Source: Candidatus Amulumruptor caecigallinarius
GTDB lineage: Bacteria; Bacteroidota; Bacteroidia; Bacteroidales; Muribaculaceae
NCBI GenBank assembly: GCA_023665575.1
Contig: JAMPDQ010000001.1
Span: forward strand, 255,482 to 289,648
Direction: 5' to 3'
Length of the DNA stretch: 34,167 bases
Below are positions 16,771 to 24,591 of the stretch, piece by piece (position 1 is the first letter of the stretch; each line of letters starts with the position of its first letter). Made by a program: the position numbers and the translations under genes. The notes under the pieces were generated by a model. The model saw only the letters and a list, made by a program, of their open reading frames with translations, searched no databases and had not been told where the DNA came from.

Positions 16771-19191
16771 TCATTTGTCTTCGTAGTTATAGCCATAGCC
16801 GTAACCATAGCCATAGCTGAAGGGGCTGCCATAACCTTTTGAATATTTGTTGCGGGGGTTGGCTGTGCCGTTCAGAATCACCGACATGTTGGGATACTTG
16901 TTTTCGTCATAATATTTCTCGATTATGGGAAGCATCTGCAGATCCACAAGTCCGGCTCTGATCACAAAGAGAGTGTAGTCGCTCATTTTGCTGATGATTG
17001 ATGTGTCGGCAACCATCTCCACCGGAGGACAGTCAAGGAACACAAGGTCATAATGCACACGTGCATATTCAATCAGATCTCTAAGCTTGTCGGAGAAAAG
17101 AAGCTCCGTCGGGTTGGGCGGGATCGTGCCCACGGGAATCATGTCAAGATTGGGATTGCCTTCCACCTCGCAGATGATGCTCTTGATATTGTCAACCCGG
17201 TTGGCCAGATAGTCGGAGACACCATAGCCTTTGTTGTCGATATATTTGCTTAGCGAAGCCTTGCGCATGTCAAGGTCGATCATCAGTGTCTTCTTGTTTT
17301 TGATGGCAAAGCTCTTTGCAAGGTTGTAGGTGACGAATGTTTTGCCGCAACCCGAGCATACTGAAGTCACTTCCGTGACAGTGGCGGAGGATGAATTGCC
17401 ATACATGAATTCCACATTTGTGCGGAGCACACGGAAAGCCTCGTTGATAGAGTCGCGGCTGTTTTCCTTCACTGCAATGAGTGGAATTTTCTTCTTGAAG
17501 TTTTTCCTCTTTGCTTCTACGATGTTGTGCTGTGGAAGCTCGCCGGCGAAGGGCACTTTCAAATCCCGGATATCGCGGCGTCCGCGCACCACATGCACCA
17601 TCGACTCCCTGGCGTAGATCACTCCGGCAGGCAACACGAGGCCTATCAGGAATGCAATGAGAAGAGTGTTGTTGCGGTTGGGCGACACCGGTGTGACCGG
17701 GCCGTCGGCCTCGCGGATTATTCGCGTGTTATAGGTGGTGAAAGCCTGGTTAAGCTGATTCTCCTCGCGCTTCTGAAGAAGGTAAAGATAGAGTGACTCC
17801 TTCACTTTCTGCTGACGCTCCACGCTCAGCAAATATTTTGCTTGGCGCGGATTGGATGCAATCTTCGATTGCGCGCTTCCGGTGATTCCCTCCTGGCTTC
17901 TGATTTGCTCACCGAGGGCAATCACCTCATTGTCGATTGAGGCAATAAGGGCACCACGCATTGCCGAGAGCGCAGCGTCCATTTCAGCAACAAGCGGGTT
18001 GGAGGCGCTACTTTGCGACACAAGACTGTTGCGCTCCAGAATCTTGCTGTTGTATTGGGCTATCTGACTTGATATGCTTGCGCTTGTAAGCCCTGCGTTA
18101 GAGGGTAGAAGCTTGTTGTTGTTATCGGTGTTGCGCAGATAGTTGCGAATATATTTGGCCATATATTCCTGGTTGCGCAGGTCTTTGAGAGCCATGCTTC
18201 CCTGCGTGGCCTGGCTCATATAGATTGAGGCGGCGGCATCGATGTCGGGCACCATATTGGCGCTTTTGAAAGAGGAGATGTCGTTGTCGACCGAGCCAAG
18301 CTCTTCCTGAAGCAGCTGCACGCGCTCATCAATGAATTTGCTGGAGTTGTCGGCAATGGCGCGTTTCTCTCTCACCCAGCTTTCGTTGTAGCATGTGATG
18401 AGGGCGTTGAGCACATCTTTTGACAACTCAGGAGAGAATGTCACTTCTGAGAGATTCACTATCAGCTCGGCTTTTTCATCAATTTCCACCGAGAGACCTC
18501 CGCTGAAGGCTGAAGCGGCATTCTTGATGCTTGTTTTCGCAACATTTATTTCCATCCCTTTGCTGTTGGCATATCCTTCCCCGGGCAATACCACGATGTT
18601 GCCTATGGGTGTCTTCAGCGGGGTGCCTATGCTTCCTTTTATGGGTGCACGCTCGAATTTGCGGTTGTCAAGCCTGAGGTCGCTGATGCTGAATTCTCCC
18701 TCTTTGCCAAGAGAGAGTTTGAATGATGCAGTCTTGTTGTCGGGCACATCCGGCAAGGATACGCTTATGGGCAGATTTTTGCCATAAAGATTCTCGTTGC
18801 GAAGTCCTTTGTCAATGGAGTAGCTGATGTTGAGATTCAGTTTCTTCACCACATCGCGCATCAGGTCGGGAGATTTGATGAATGCCACTTCCTCAACTAC
18901 AAAGCTGTTTTGCGAATTGATGCCAAGGTCATCAAACATGGCCGAGGAGCTCGACACGGAGCGTCCCGTCAAGTCAGTCTGAATCACAATAGAAGCCGAT
19001 TGCATATACATCGGGGTGGTGTGGGCGAGATAGAGCAGTGCCACTCCCACACACACAATCACCGACACGACAAACCATGGCCAGTTGGCCAGACAAACAT
19101 GAAAAAATTCCAGATTGCTTAGCGACAGCTTGTTTTGTTTGCGCCGGATATTGGTTGTTGACAGATTCTGCCTGTCTATAGCATTTGCCAT
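16771..19191 (-). CDS. wzc: Polysaccharide co-polymerase/tyrosine autokinase (Wzc/GumC type)
   Basis: From the ATG at 19191 the product has 806 residues. It has TM1 near 38-58, a Wzz-type periplasmic region with long coiled coils (about 270-480), TM2 near 520-540 and a BY-kinase domain. The kinase has Walker A CSGCGKT (612-618), Walker A' MIDLDMR (about 637-643), Walker B VFLDCPP (about 717-723) and a tail with eight Tyr in the last 24 residues. It sets chain length and drives export with Wza at the inner membrane, with cycles of Tyr phosphorylation. The frame upstream to 19233 begins with TTG inside a hairpin, so I rejected that start. The Walker A sequence lacks the usual GEGK. The tail is encoded by hexamer repeats. 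Confidence 0.94.
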   Translation of the reverse strand: MANAIDRQNLSTTNIRRKQNKLSLSNLEFFHVCLANWPWFVVSVIVCVGVALLYLAHTTPMYMQSASIVIQTDLTGRSVSSSSAMFDDLGINSQNSFVVEEVAFIKSPDLMRDVVKKLNLNISYSIDKGLRNENLYGKNLPISVSLPDVPDNKTASFKLSLGKEGEFSISDLRLDNRKFERAPIKGSIGTPLKTPIGNIVVLPGEGYANSKGMEINVAKTSIKNAASAFSGGLSVEIDEKAELIVNLSEVTFSPELSKDVLNALITCYNESWVREKRAIADNSSKFIDERVQLLQEELGSVDNDISSFKSANMVPDIDAAASIYMSQATQGSMALKDLRNQEYMAKYIRNYLRNTDNNNKLLPSNAGLTSASISSQIAQYNSKILERNSLVSQSSASNPLVAEMDAALSAMRGALIASIDNEVIALGEQIRSQEGITGSAQSKIASNPRQAKYLLSVERQQKVKESLYLYLLQKREENQLNQAFTTYNTRIIREADGPVTPVSPNRNNTLLIAFLIGLVLPAGVIYARESMVHVVRGRRDIRDLKVPFAGELPQHNIVEAKRKNFKKKIPLIAVKENSRDSINEAFRVLRTNVEFMYGNSSSATVTEVTSVCSGCGKTFVTYNLAKSFAIKNKKTLMIDLDMRKASLSKYIDNKGYGVSDYLANRVDNIKSIICEVEGNPNLDMIPVGTIPPNPTELLFSDKLRDLIEYARVHYDLVFLDCPPVEMVADTSIISKMSDYTLFVIRAGLVDLQMLPIIEKYYDENKYPNMSVILNGTANPRNKYSKGYGSPFSYGYGYGYGYNYEDK
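16789..16818 (-). repeat. Hexamer repeat coding the Tyr-Gly tail of Wzc
   Basis: Five ATAGCC-like hexamers (one is GTAACC, the last ends in T) code alternating Tyr-Gly residues on the minus strand. A gain or loss of a unit would keep the frame and change the number of phosphorylatable Tyr residues. Confidence 0.7.
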
Positions 19192-19224
19192 ATTATTCTT
19201 GTCTGTAATAATCTGTGTCTTTTC

Positions 19225-19251
19225 TTTCCGCAAGTTGCAAACTTCAGGAAA
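19225..19251. other. Imperfect hairpin at the wza-wzc junction
   Basis: TTTCC...AAGTT (19225-19236) pairs with AACTT...GGAAA (19240-19251) around a GCA loop, with a two-base internal mismatch. The 16-base core CGCAAGTTGCAAACTT (19229-19244) is identical, in reverse orientation, to the core of the hairpin at 12640-12664. Confidence 0.55.
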
Positions 19252-19288
19252 GTCAAGTGATTGAATAACAATGTTGTCTTCAGGTTTT

Positions 19289-19306
19289 CACGTTGTTTGC
19301 AACGTG
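19289..19306. other. 7-bp hairpin after wza
   Basis: CACGTTG (19289-19295) pairs perfectly with CAACGTG (19300-19306) around TTTG, 17 bases after the wza stop. There is no U-tract, so it may trim or stabilise the 3' end of wza mRNA rather than stop transcription. Confidence 0.5.
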
Positions 19307-19322
19307 TGCAATTTCAGCCGGT

Positions 19323-20129
19323 TTATTTTATGAAACACAATGCGATGGTGAGTGCGAGAGAAGCCATGGAAATCCAGAGGGTGGGGGTGGACCATACGTT
19401 GCCGTTGGGTGTGCTCTGACGGGCTTTTGTTTGGTTGGGCTCCACATAAATCACATCGTTCTGCTGCATGTAATACACCGGTGACTGTGTGAGGTCTTTG
19501 CCGGAGTTCAGATTTACCACATATGTTTTCTGCATGCCGTTTTCTTCGCGGAGCACCATCACCTTGTCGCGTTTGCCATAGATGGTGAGGTCGCCGGCAG
19601 AACTCAAGGCATCGAGGATGGTGAAATCTTCGCGGTTAATAGGCACTCTTCCGGGGTTTGTTACTTCTCCCATCACAGACACGCTCAGGTTGAGATAGTC
19701 TACAGTGACAATAGGGTCTTTGGCGAGTTCACGACTGATGAGTTGGCGGCGGATGAATTCCGCAACCTGTTCGCGGGTCATGCCGCCGATATGCAGTTTG
19801 CCGAGAACGGGGAAATAGATATCTCCCTCATGGTCGATGGTGTAGGGCGCAACATCTCCGTTGCCGGATGATGTGGTGGTTTGCTGGCCAACCTGATTTC
19901 TCGACACAGGCAGGTTGAACAGTGTGTTGAGCCTCGGATCGGAGGTGCTCACTATGATTGTGATTTTATCGTTGGGCTGGAGTCTCAGCGGCGCAGCATT
20001 GTTGATTGCTGTTTCAGCTCCGGGATATAAATCCTGAAAATATGTGATGTCTTTTGTTGACGAACAGGCACCCGTCACAAGGATTAAGCCGCTGCATAAT
20101 GCGGCCTTGATGAGATGTTTAACTTCCAT
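19323..20129 (-). CDS. wza: Polysaccharide export lipoprotein (Wza/BexD type)
   Basis: The 268-residue product has a lipoprotein signal with Cys 22 (VTGACSS). A Poly_export domain follows (about 45-135, with YTIDHEGDIYFPVLGKL and GGMTREQVAEFIRRQL), then an SLBB-type domain (about 140-225, SVMGEVTNPGRVP and QQNDVIYVEP), and a C-terminal hydrophobic helix (about 248-266). This is the outer-membrane exit pore of Wzy-dependent polysaccharide export. The C-terminal helix would cross the outer membrane. It is the first gene of the operon, with its own promoter; wzc begins 131 bases downstream. The short length (E. coli Wza has about 380 residues) is normal for Bacteroidota. Confidence 0.93.
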   Translation of the reverse strand: MEVKHLIKAALCSGLILVTGACSSTKDITYFQDLYPGAETAINNAAPLRLQPNDKITIIVSTSDPRLNTLFNLPVSRNQVGQQTTTSSGNGDVAPYTIDHEGDIYFPVLGKLHIGGMTREQVAEFIRRQLISRELAKDPIVTVDYLNLSVSVMGEVTNPGRVPINREDFTILDALSSAGDLTIYGKRDKVMVLREENGMQKTYVVNLNSGKDLTQSPVYYMQQNDVIYVEPNQTKARQSTPNGNVWSTPTLWISMASLALTIALCFIK

Positions 20130-20202
20130 TATTATATGTTTCGTTGTTTTATCGTTATTATAGTTTAACGGGGATTGTCTGTGTTGACGAATTTTGCAAC
20201 TA

Positions 20203-20234
20203 CAAAATTACACAAATTCAATTAACTGTGCAAC
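20203..20234 (-). promoter_or_regulatory. Promoter of the exopolysaccharide operon
   Basis: On the minus strand, GTTG (20234-20231) and TAATTTTG (20210-20203) are 20 bases apart. Transcription should start near 20197 with a leader of about 67 bases. No other convincing promoter is seen before the end of the six-gene operon. Confidence 0.6.
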
Positions 20235-20244
20235 AAAAAATAAT

Positions 20245-20279
20245 TTTGGGTGAAAATTCATTCTTTATTATTATATTTG
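20245..20279 (+). promoter_or_regulatory. Probable fumarase promoter
   Basis: A perfect -7 box TATATTTG lies at 20272-20279. The nearest TTTG is at 20245-20248, 23 bases upstream, slightly wider than the usual 19-21. The predicted leader runs from about 20286 to 20360. Confidence 0.5.
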
Positions 20280-20297
20280 CACGTGCAAGGCGCGGCG

Positions 20298-20333
20298 TAT
20301 ATGCGCATGGCGCGTTGTGTTGATTCGCATATA
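20298..20333 (+). promoter_or_regulatory. Leader hairpin of the fumarase gene
   Basis: TATATGCG (20298-20305) pairs perfectly with CGCATATA (20326-20333) around a 20-base GC-rich loop, ending 27 bases before the ATG. It would sit inside the mRNA leader. Function unknown; it could protect the 5' end or affect ribosome access. Confidence 0.45.
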
Positions 20334-20360
20334 ACCATATATTCAAATATATTCAAGAAA

Positions 20361-21998
20361 ATGCCCACAAAACCTTTTCATTACCAGGAAATGTTTCCAC
20401 TCGGACCTGACACAACCGAGTATCAGCTTATCACAAAGGATTATGTAAAAGTGGAGAATTGGAATGGCCACGAAATGCTCGTGGTTGACCCCGAGGCTCT
20501 CACAGTGATTGCCAACGTTGCCTCCCACAATTGCTCGTTTATGCTCCGCAGAGAGCACAACGAACTGGTGGCAAAAATTCTGCATGACCCGGAAGCTTCT
20601 GAAAACGACAAGTATGTGGCCCTGACCATGCTTAGAAATGCGGAGGTGGCCTCCAAAGGTGTGCTCCCTTTCTGCCAGGACACCGGCACCTCTATCTGCG
20701 CCGCATACAAAGGCCAGCAGGTCTGGACAGGATGCGACGACGAGGAGAAGATTTCTCTCGGCGTGTATAAAACATATACAGAAAACAATCTTCGCTATTC
20801 GCAGAATGCTCCCCTAAACATGTATGACGAAGTGAACACCGGCTGCAACCTCCCCGCACAGATTGAAATCCATGCCACGGAGGGCGACGAATATAAATTC
20901 CTCTTCGTTGCAAAGGGTGGCGGCTCTGCCAACAAAACTTATCTCTATCAGGAAACAAAGGCCATACTTAACAAAAAAACTCTCGTGCCTTTCCTGATTG
21001 AAAAGATGAAGACTCTCGGCACAGCCGCGTGTCCTCCATATCACATTGCATTTGTAATCGGTGGAACATCGGCTGAGGCTAATCTTGCCGCAGTGAAGAA
21101 AGCATCGGTGAAATATTATGATAATCTCCCCACAAAGGGCAACGAATATGGACACGCCTTCCGCGATGTGGAGCTTGAGAAAGAACTTCTCGAGGCCGCC
21201 CATTGCATCGGGCTCGGCGCACAATTCGGTGGCAAATATTTCGCTCATGACATTCGTGTGATCCGCATGCCGCGCCACGGCGCATCTTGCCCGGTGGGTA
21301 TGGGTGTGAGCTGCTCGGCCGACAGAAATGTAAAGGCAAAAATCAATCGCGACGGACTCTGGATTGAGAAGCTTGATGAATTCCCCGGTGAACTGATTCC
21401 GGAGGAGATGAGGAATGCCGGCGAGGGGGAAGTGGTGAAAATCGACCTCAACCGCCCCATGCCGGAAATCCTTGCCACTCTCGACAAATATCCCGTGTCG
21501 ACACGCCTTTCGCTCAACGGCACAATCATTGTGGGACGCGATATCGCCCATGCCAAAATCAAGGAACGCCTCGATGCCGGCGAGCCGATGCCGCAGTATC
21601 TGAAAGATCATCCCATCTATTATGCCGGCCCCGCCAAAAAGCCCGACGGCATGCCTTCAGGCTCTTTCGGACCCACCACCGCCGGACGCATGGATCCTTA
21701 TGTTGACCAATTCCAGGCCGCCGGCGGTTCCATGGTAATGATTGCCAAGGGCAATCGCTCGCAGCAAGTCACTGATGCTTGCCACAAACACGGAGGCTTC
21801 TATCTCGGCTCTATTGGCGGCCCGGCTGCCATTCTTGCGAAAAATTCCATCAAGAATGTAGAGCTCCTTGAATATCCGGAACTCGGCATGGAGGCTATCT
21901 GGAAAATCGAAGTGGAGAATTTCCCCGCTTTCATCCTTGTGGACAACAAGGGCAACGACTTCTTCAAGCAAATAAAGCCCCGCTGCCCCATGGCATAG
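20361..21998 (+). CDS. fumB: Fumarate hydratase class I, single-chain, iron-sulfur type
   Basis: From the ATG at 20361 the product has 545 residues, close to E. coli FumA/FumB. The three iron-sulfur ligands fall at the same numbers as in E. coli FumA: C105 (FCQDTGT), C224 (AACPPYH) and C318 (VSCSADR). The alpha-type half (1-330) and beta-type half (about 380-545, [16 protein letters not shown] and [12 protein letters not shown]) are fused. It interconverts fumarate and malate. In gut Bacteroidales it serves the reductive branch from oxaloacetate to succinate, and the oxygen-sensitive cluster fits an anaerobe. The frame is open back to 20250, but the extension includes the -7 box and leader hairpin, so I use the later ATG. 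A terminator follows directly. The exact fumA/fumB name is a convention. Confidence 0.96.
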   Translation: MPTKPFHYQEMFPLGPDTTEYQLITKDYVKVENWNGHEMLVVDPEALTVIANVASHNCSFMLRREHNELVAKILHDPEASENDKYVALTMLRNAEVASKGVLPFCQDTGTSICAAYKGQQVWTGCDDEEKISLGVYKTYTENNLRYSQNAPLNMYDEVNTGCNLPAQIEIHATEGDEYKFLFVAKGGGSANKTYLYQETKAILNKKTLVPFLIEKMKTLGTAACPPYHIAFVIGGTSAEANLAAVKKASVKYYDNLPTKGNEYGHAFRDVELEKELLEAAHCIGLGAQFGGKYFAHDIRVIRMPRHGASCPVGMGVSCSADRNVKAKINRDGLWIEKLDEFPGELIPEEMRNAGEGEVVKIDLNRPMPEILATLDKYPVSTRLSLNGTIIVGRDIAHAKIKERLDAGEPMPQYLKDHPIYYAGPAKKPDGMPSGSFGPTTAGRMDPYVDQFQAAGGSMVMIAKGNRSQQVTDACHKHGGFYLGSIGGPAAILAKNSIKNVELLEYPELGMEAIWKIEVENFPAFILVDNKGNDFFKQIKPRCPMA

Positions 21999-22042
21999 AA
22001 ATTTGTGACAATATTTATATCGTTTTTTCTTAAACACCCTGC

Positions 22043-22076
22043 GGGACACGTGCATTGTGCGTGTCCCCGTTTTTTT
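22043..22076 (+). terminator. Intrinsic terminator after fumarase
   Basis: GGGACACG (22043-22050) pairs perfectly with CGTGTCCC (22060-22067) around a 9-base loop and is followed, after CG, by seven T residues (22070-22076). It separates fumarase from lepA. Confidence 0.9.
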
Positions 22077-22101
22077 GTGTATGATTTTTTTTGTAAATTT
22101 G
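22070..22101 (+). promoter_or_regulatory. Probable lepA promoter with almost no leader
   Basis: TAAATTTG (22094-22101) is a perfect -7 box only seven bases before the lepA ATG at 22109. The -33 position falls in the T-tract of the fumarase terminator (TTTT at 22070-22073 for 20-base spacing; TTTG at 22074-22077 for 16). Confidence 0.5.
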
Positions 22102-22108
22102 CACCCAT

Positions 22109-23896
22109 ATGAAAAATATCAGAAATTTCTGCATAATAGCGCATATCGACCATGGAAAATCCACACTTGCCGACCGCTTGCTTGAGCGCACGGGCACAGT
22201 GGTGGGGAAGGATATGGAGGCGCAGGTGCTCGATGACATGGACCTTGAGCGTGAGCGCGGCATCACAATCAAAAGCCACGCCATTCAGATGGATTACGCC
22301 CTTGACGGAGACAAGTATGTTCTTAACCTGATTGACACTCCGGGACACGTTGACTTCTCTTATGAGGTGTCGCGTTCAATCGCTGCATGCGAGGGAGCGC
22401 TCCTGATTGTAGATGCATCGCAGGGAATACAGGCTCAGACGATTTCCAATCTTTACATGGCAATCGACAATAATCTTGAAATCATTCCGGTGATCAACAA
22501 GTGCGACCTCGACAGCGCAAAGCCTGATGAAGTGGAGGATCAGATTGTGGATCTTTTGGGATGCAGCCGTGATGAAGTGATTCGCGCCAGCGGAAAAACC
22601 GGTATGGGTGTTGACGAGGTGCTGGAGGCGATTGTGAAAAGAATCCCCGCTCCACAGGGCGACCCGGATGCTCCACTACAGGCTCTCATTTTCGACTCTG
22701 TGTTCAATCCGTTTCGCGGAATCATTGCATATTATAAGATTGTAAACGGTACTATCCGGAAGGATGATTTTGTGAAATTCGTGTCGACCGGCAAGGAATA
22801 TCATGCAGACGAAGTGGGTGTGCTCAAGCTCGAAATGTCGCCCCGCAAGGAGCTTTCGGCAGGCAATGTGGGATATATAATTTCAGGCATAAAAACATCC
22901 AAAGAGGTGCGTGTGGGAGACACAATCACACATGTGGCAAAACCTTGCGAACAGGCAATCTCCGGATTCGAGGAGGTGAAGCCTATGGTTTTTGCCGGCG
23001 TATATCCCATTGATACTGAAGATTTCGAAAACCTTCGTGCATCGCTTGAGAAACTGCAGCTTAACGATGCATCACTCACATTCCAGCCCGAATCATCGGC
23101 GGCTCTCGGATTCGGTTTCCGATGCGGATTCCTCGGCCTTCTCCACATGGAGATTGTGCAGGAGCGCCTTGGTCGTGAGTTTGATATGGATGTAATCACC
23201 ACTGTGCCCAATGTCTCTTATCTGGTCACCGACAAGAAGGGAAACACGATTGAAGTGCACAATCCCTCCGGACTGCCGGAGCCTACATTGATCGACCATA
23301 TAGAAGAACCATATATCCGCGCCACCATTATAACCCAATCCGATTATATAGGGCCGATTATGACACTGTGCCTGGGCAAACGCGGGGAATTGGTGAAGCA
23401 AGAATATATTTCGGGCAACCGCATGGAGCTTACTTTCGACATGCCCTTGGGCGAGATAGTGATAGACTTCTACGACAAACTCAAATCAATATCGAAAGGC
23501 TATGCCAGCTTTGATTATCATATTCATGATTTCAGAGAATCAAAGCTCGTGAAGCTCGACATATTGCTCAACGGCGAAAGCGTGGACGCTCTCTCCACGC
23601 TCACTCATGAGGCAAACTCCGTGAAGTTTGGCCGGCGCATGTGCGAAAAGCTTAAGGAGCTGATTCCGCGTCAGCAATTTGACATCGCAATTCAGGCTGC
23701 CATAGGAGCAAAAATTATAGCGCGCGAAACGGTGAAGGCTGTGCGCAAGGATGTGACTGCCAAATGTTATGGCGGCGACATATCTCGCAAAAGAAAACTG
23801 CTTGAGAAGCAAAAGGCCGGAAAGAAAAGAATGAAGCAAATCGGTTCGGTTGAAGTGCCGCAAAAGGCATTCCTCGCCGTGCTTAAGCTCGACTGA
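22109..23896 (+). CDS. lepA: Elongation factor 4 (back-translocating GTPase LepA)
   Basis: The 595-residue product is a full-length LepA. G1 AHIDHGKST is at 11-19, the switch I region [10 protein letters not shown] at 47-56, DTPGH at 76-80 and NKCD at 130-133; then come EF-G-like domains II, III and V and the LepA-specific C-terminal domain ending in [13 protein letters not shown]. The MKNIRNF start is the same as in distant LepA proteins, which fixes the ATG at 22109. It acts on stalled or mistranslocated ribosomes under ionic stress. It stands alone between two hairpins and has its own promoter. Confidence 0.98.
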   Translation: MKNIRNFCIIAHIDHGKSTLADRLLERTGTVVGKDMEAQVLDDMDLERERGITIKSHAIQMDYALDGDKYVLNLIDTPGHVDFSYEVSRSIAACEGALLIVDASQGIQAQTISNLYMAIDNNLEIIPVINKCDLDSAKPDEVEDQIVDLLGCSRDEVIRASGKTGMGVDEVLEAIVKRIPAPQGDPDAPLQALIFDSVFNPFRGIIAYYKIVNGTIRKDDFVKFVSTGKEYHADEVGVLKLEMSPRKELSAGNVGYIISGIKTSKEVRVGDTITHVAKPCEQAISGFEEVKPMVFAGVYPIDTEDFENLRASLEKLQLNDASLTFQPESSAALGFGFRCGFLGLLHMEIVQERLGREFDMDVITTVPNVSYLVTDKKGNTIEVHNPSGLPEPTLIDHIEEPYIRATIITQSDYIGPIMTLCLGKRGELVKQEYISGNRMELTFDMPLGEIVIDFYDKLKSISKGYASFDYHIHDFRESKLVKLDILLNGESVDALSTLTHEANSVKFGRRMCEKLKELIPRQQFDIAIQAAIGAKIIARETVKAVRKDVTAKCYGGDISRKRKLLEKQKAGKKRMKQIGSVEVPQKAFLAVLKLD

Positions 23897-23926
23897 TTTT
23901 CGAATATGGTATGAGAATGATAATTC

Positions 23927-23959
23927 GCAGGGGGCAGAACGAACAGTTTTGCCCCCTGC
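23927..23959 (+). terminator. Long hairpin after lepA
   Basis: GCAGGGGGCAGAAC (23927-23940) pairs with GTTTTGCCCCCTGC (23946-23959), 14 pairs with one G-U, around a 5-base loop. No U-tract follows, so it is either a factor-dependent terminator or a 3'-end stabiliser. Confidence 0.65.
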
Positions 23960-24017
23960 AACGTATATATTATAATAAATTATAATAGACTATTAATCAC
24001 TGTAAACTTTAGTTTCT

Positions 24018-24494
24018 ATGAATATTGGCGATAAATTCCCTGTTGTTTTGGGTGTGGATTCCGACGGAAAAGAGGTGAAACTCACAGATTTCCCGGGAAA
24101 GAAGTTTATTATTTATTTCTATCCGAAAGACAACACCTCGGGCTGCACGCTTGAGGCTGTAAGCATACGCGACAATTATCAGTCGTTTCTTGATATGGGT
24201 TATCAGGTGATTGGTGTCAGCAAGGATTCGGCGGCGAGTCATTGCAGATTTGCCGAGAAGCATTCTCTTCCATTCCCGCTGATAGCTGACACAGACCTAA
24301 AGCTGTGCGAACTTGCCGGGGTGTGGCAGCCTAAAGTGATGGCCGGCAAAGCTTATATGGGTATTGTGCGCACCACATTTGTCACTGATGAGAATGGTGT
24401 GGTGACCGACAAAATTGACAAAGTGAAGACCCGCACGGCGGCCGAACAGCTCTTCTCTCTGCTCGACAATCGTGACAATCCAAATCCGGCATGA
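24018..24494 (+). CDS. bcp: Thioredoxin-dependent peroxiredoxin, BCP/PrxQ type
   Basis: The 158-residue product matches PrxQ. The peroxidatic Cys 43 lies in YPKDNTSGCTLEA (35-47), with the conserved SIRDNY segment and GVSKDSAASH (67-75) following. The resolving Cys of the E. coli type, five residues after the first, is replaced by Val. Cys 76 in the next helix (SHCRF) is placed like the resolving Cys of the alpha-3 class. It reduces H2O2 and organic peroxides in the cytoplasm using thioredoxin. It stands between lepA and nhaA with hairpins on both sides, so it may be its own transcription unit, although I see no perfect promoter box in 23960-24017. Confidence 0.95.
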   Translation: MNIGDKFPVVLGVDSDGKEVKLTDFPGKKFIIYFYPKDNTSGCTLEAVSIRDNYQSFLDMGYQVIGVSKDSAASHCRFAEKHSLPFPLIADTDLKLCELAGVWQPKVMAGKAYMGIVRTTFVTDENGVVTDKIDKVKTRTAAEQLFSLLDNRDNPNPA

Positions 24495-24499
24495 AGCCC

Positions 24500-24518
24500 C
24501 GGAGTCGGCAAAACTCCG
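24500..24518 (+). terminator. Short hairpin after bcp
   Basis: CGGAGT (24500-24505) pairs with ACTCCG (24513-24518) around a 7-base loop; an interrupted T-rich run follows (TTTC, then TTTTT at 24529-24533). It is a weak intrinsic terminator at best. Confidence 0.45.
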
Positions 24519-24591
24519 TTTCATCCAATTTTTAAAACTTTGAAATTTATACGGATTGCAAGTTGAATGCTTGCCCTAATTTGTTTCTGAG

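Noticed and set aside
19192-19233. TTG start 14 codons upstream of the wzc ATG
   Set aside because: The TTG falls inside the 19225-19251 hairpin, and the ATG at 19191 gives a normal cytoplasmic N-terminus.
20250-20360. 37-codon extension of fumarase
   Set aside because: It contains the -7 box and the leader hairpin, and the Cys ligands match E. coli FumA numbering only when the start is at 20361.
20814-21611. 265-codon frame antisense to fumarase
   Set aside because: Shadow of the strongly biased fumarase codons; no motifs in the product.
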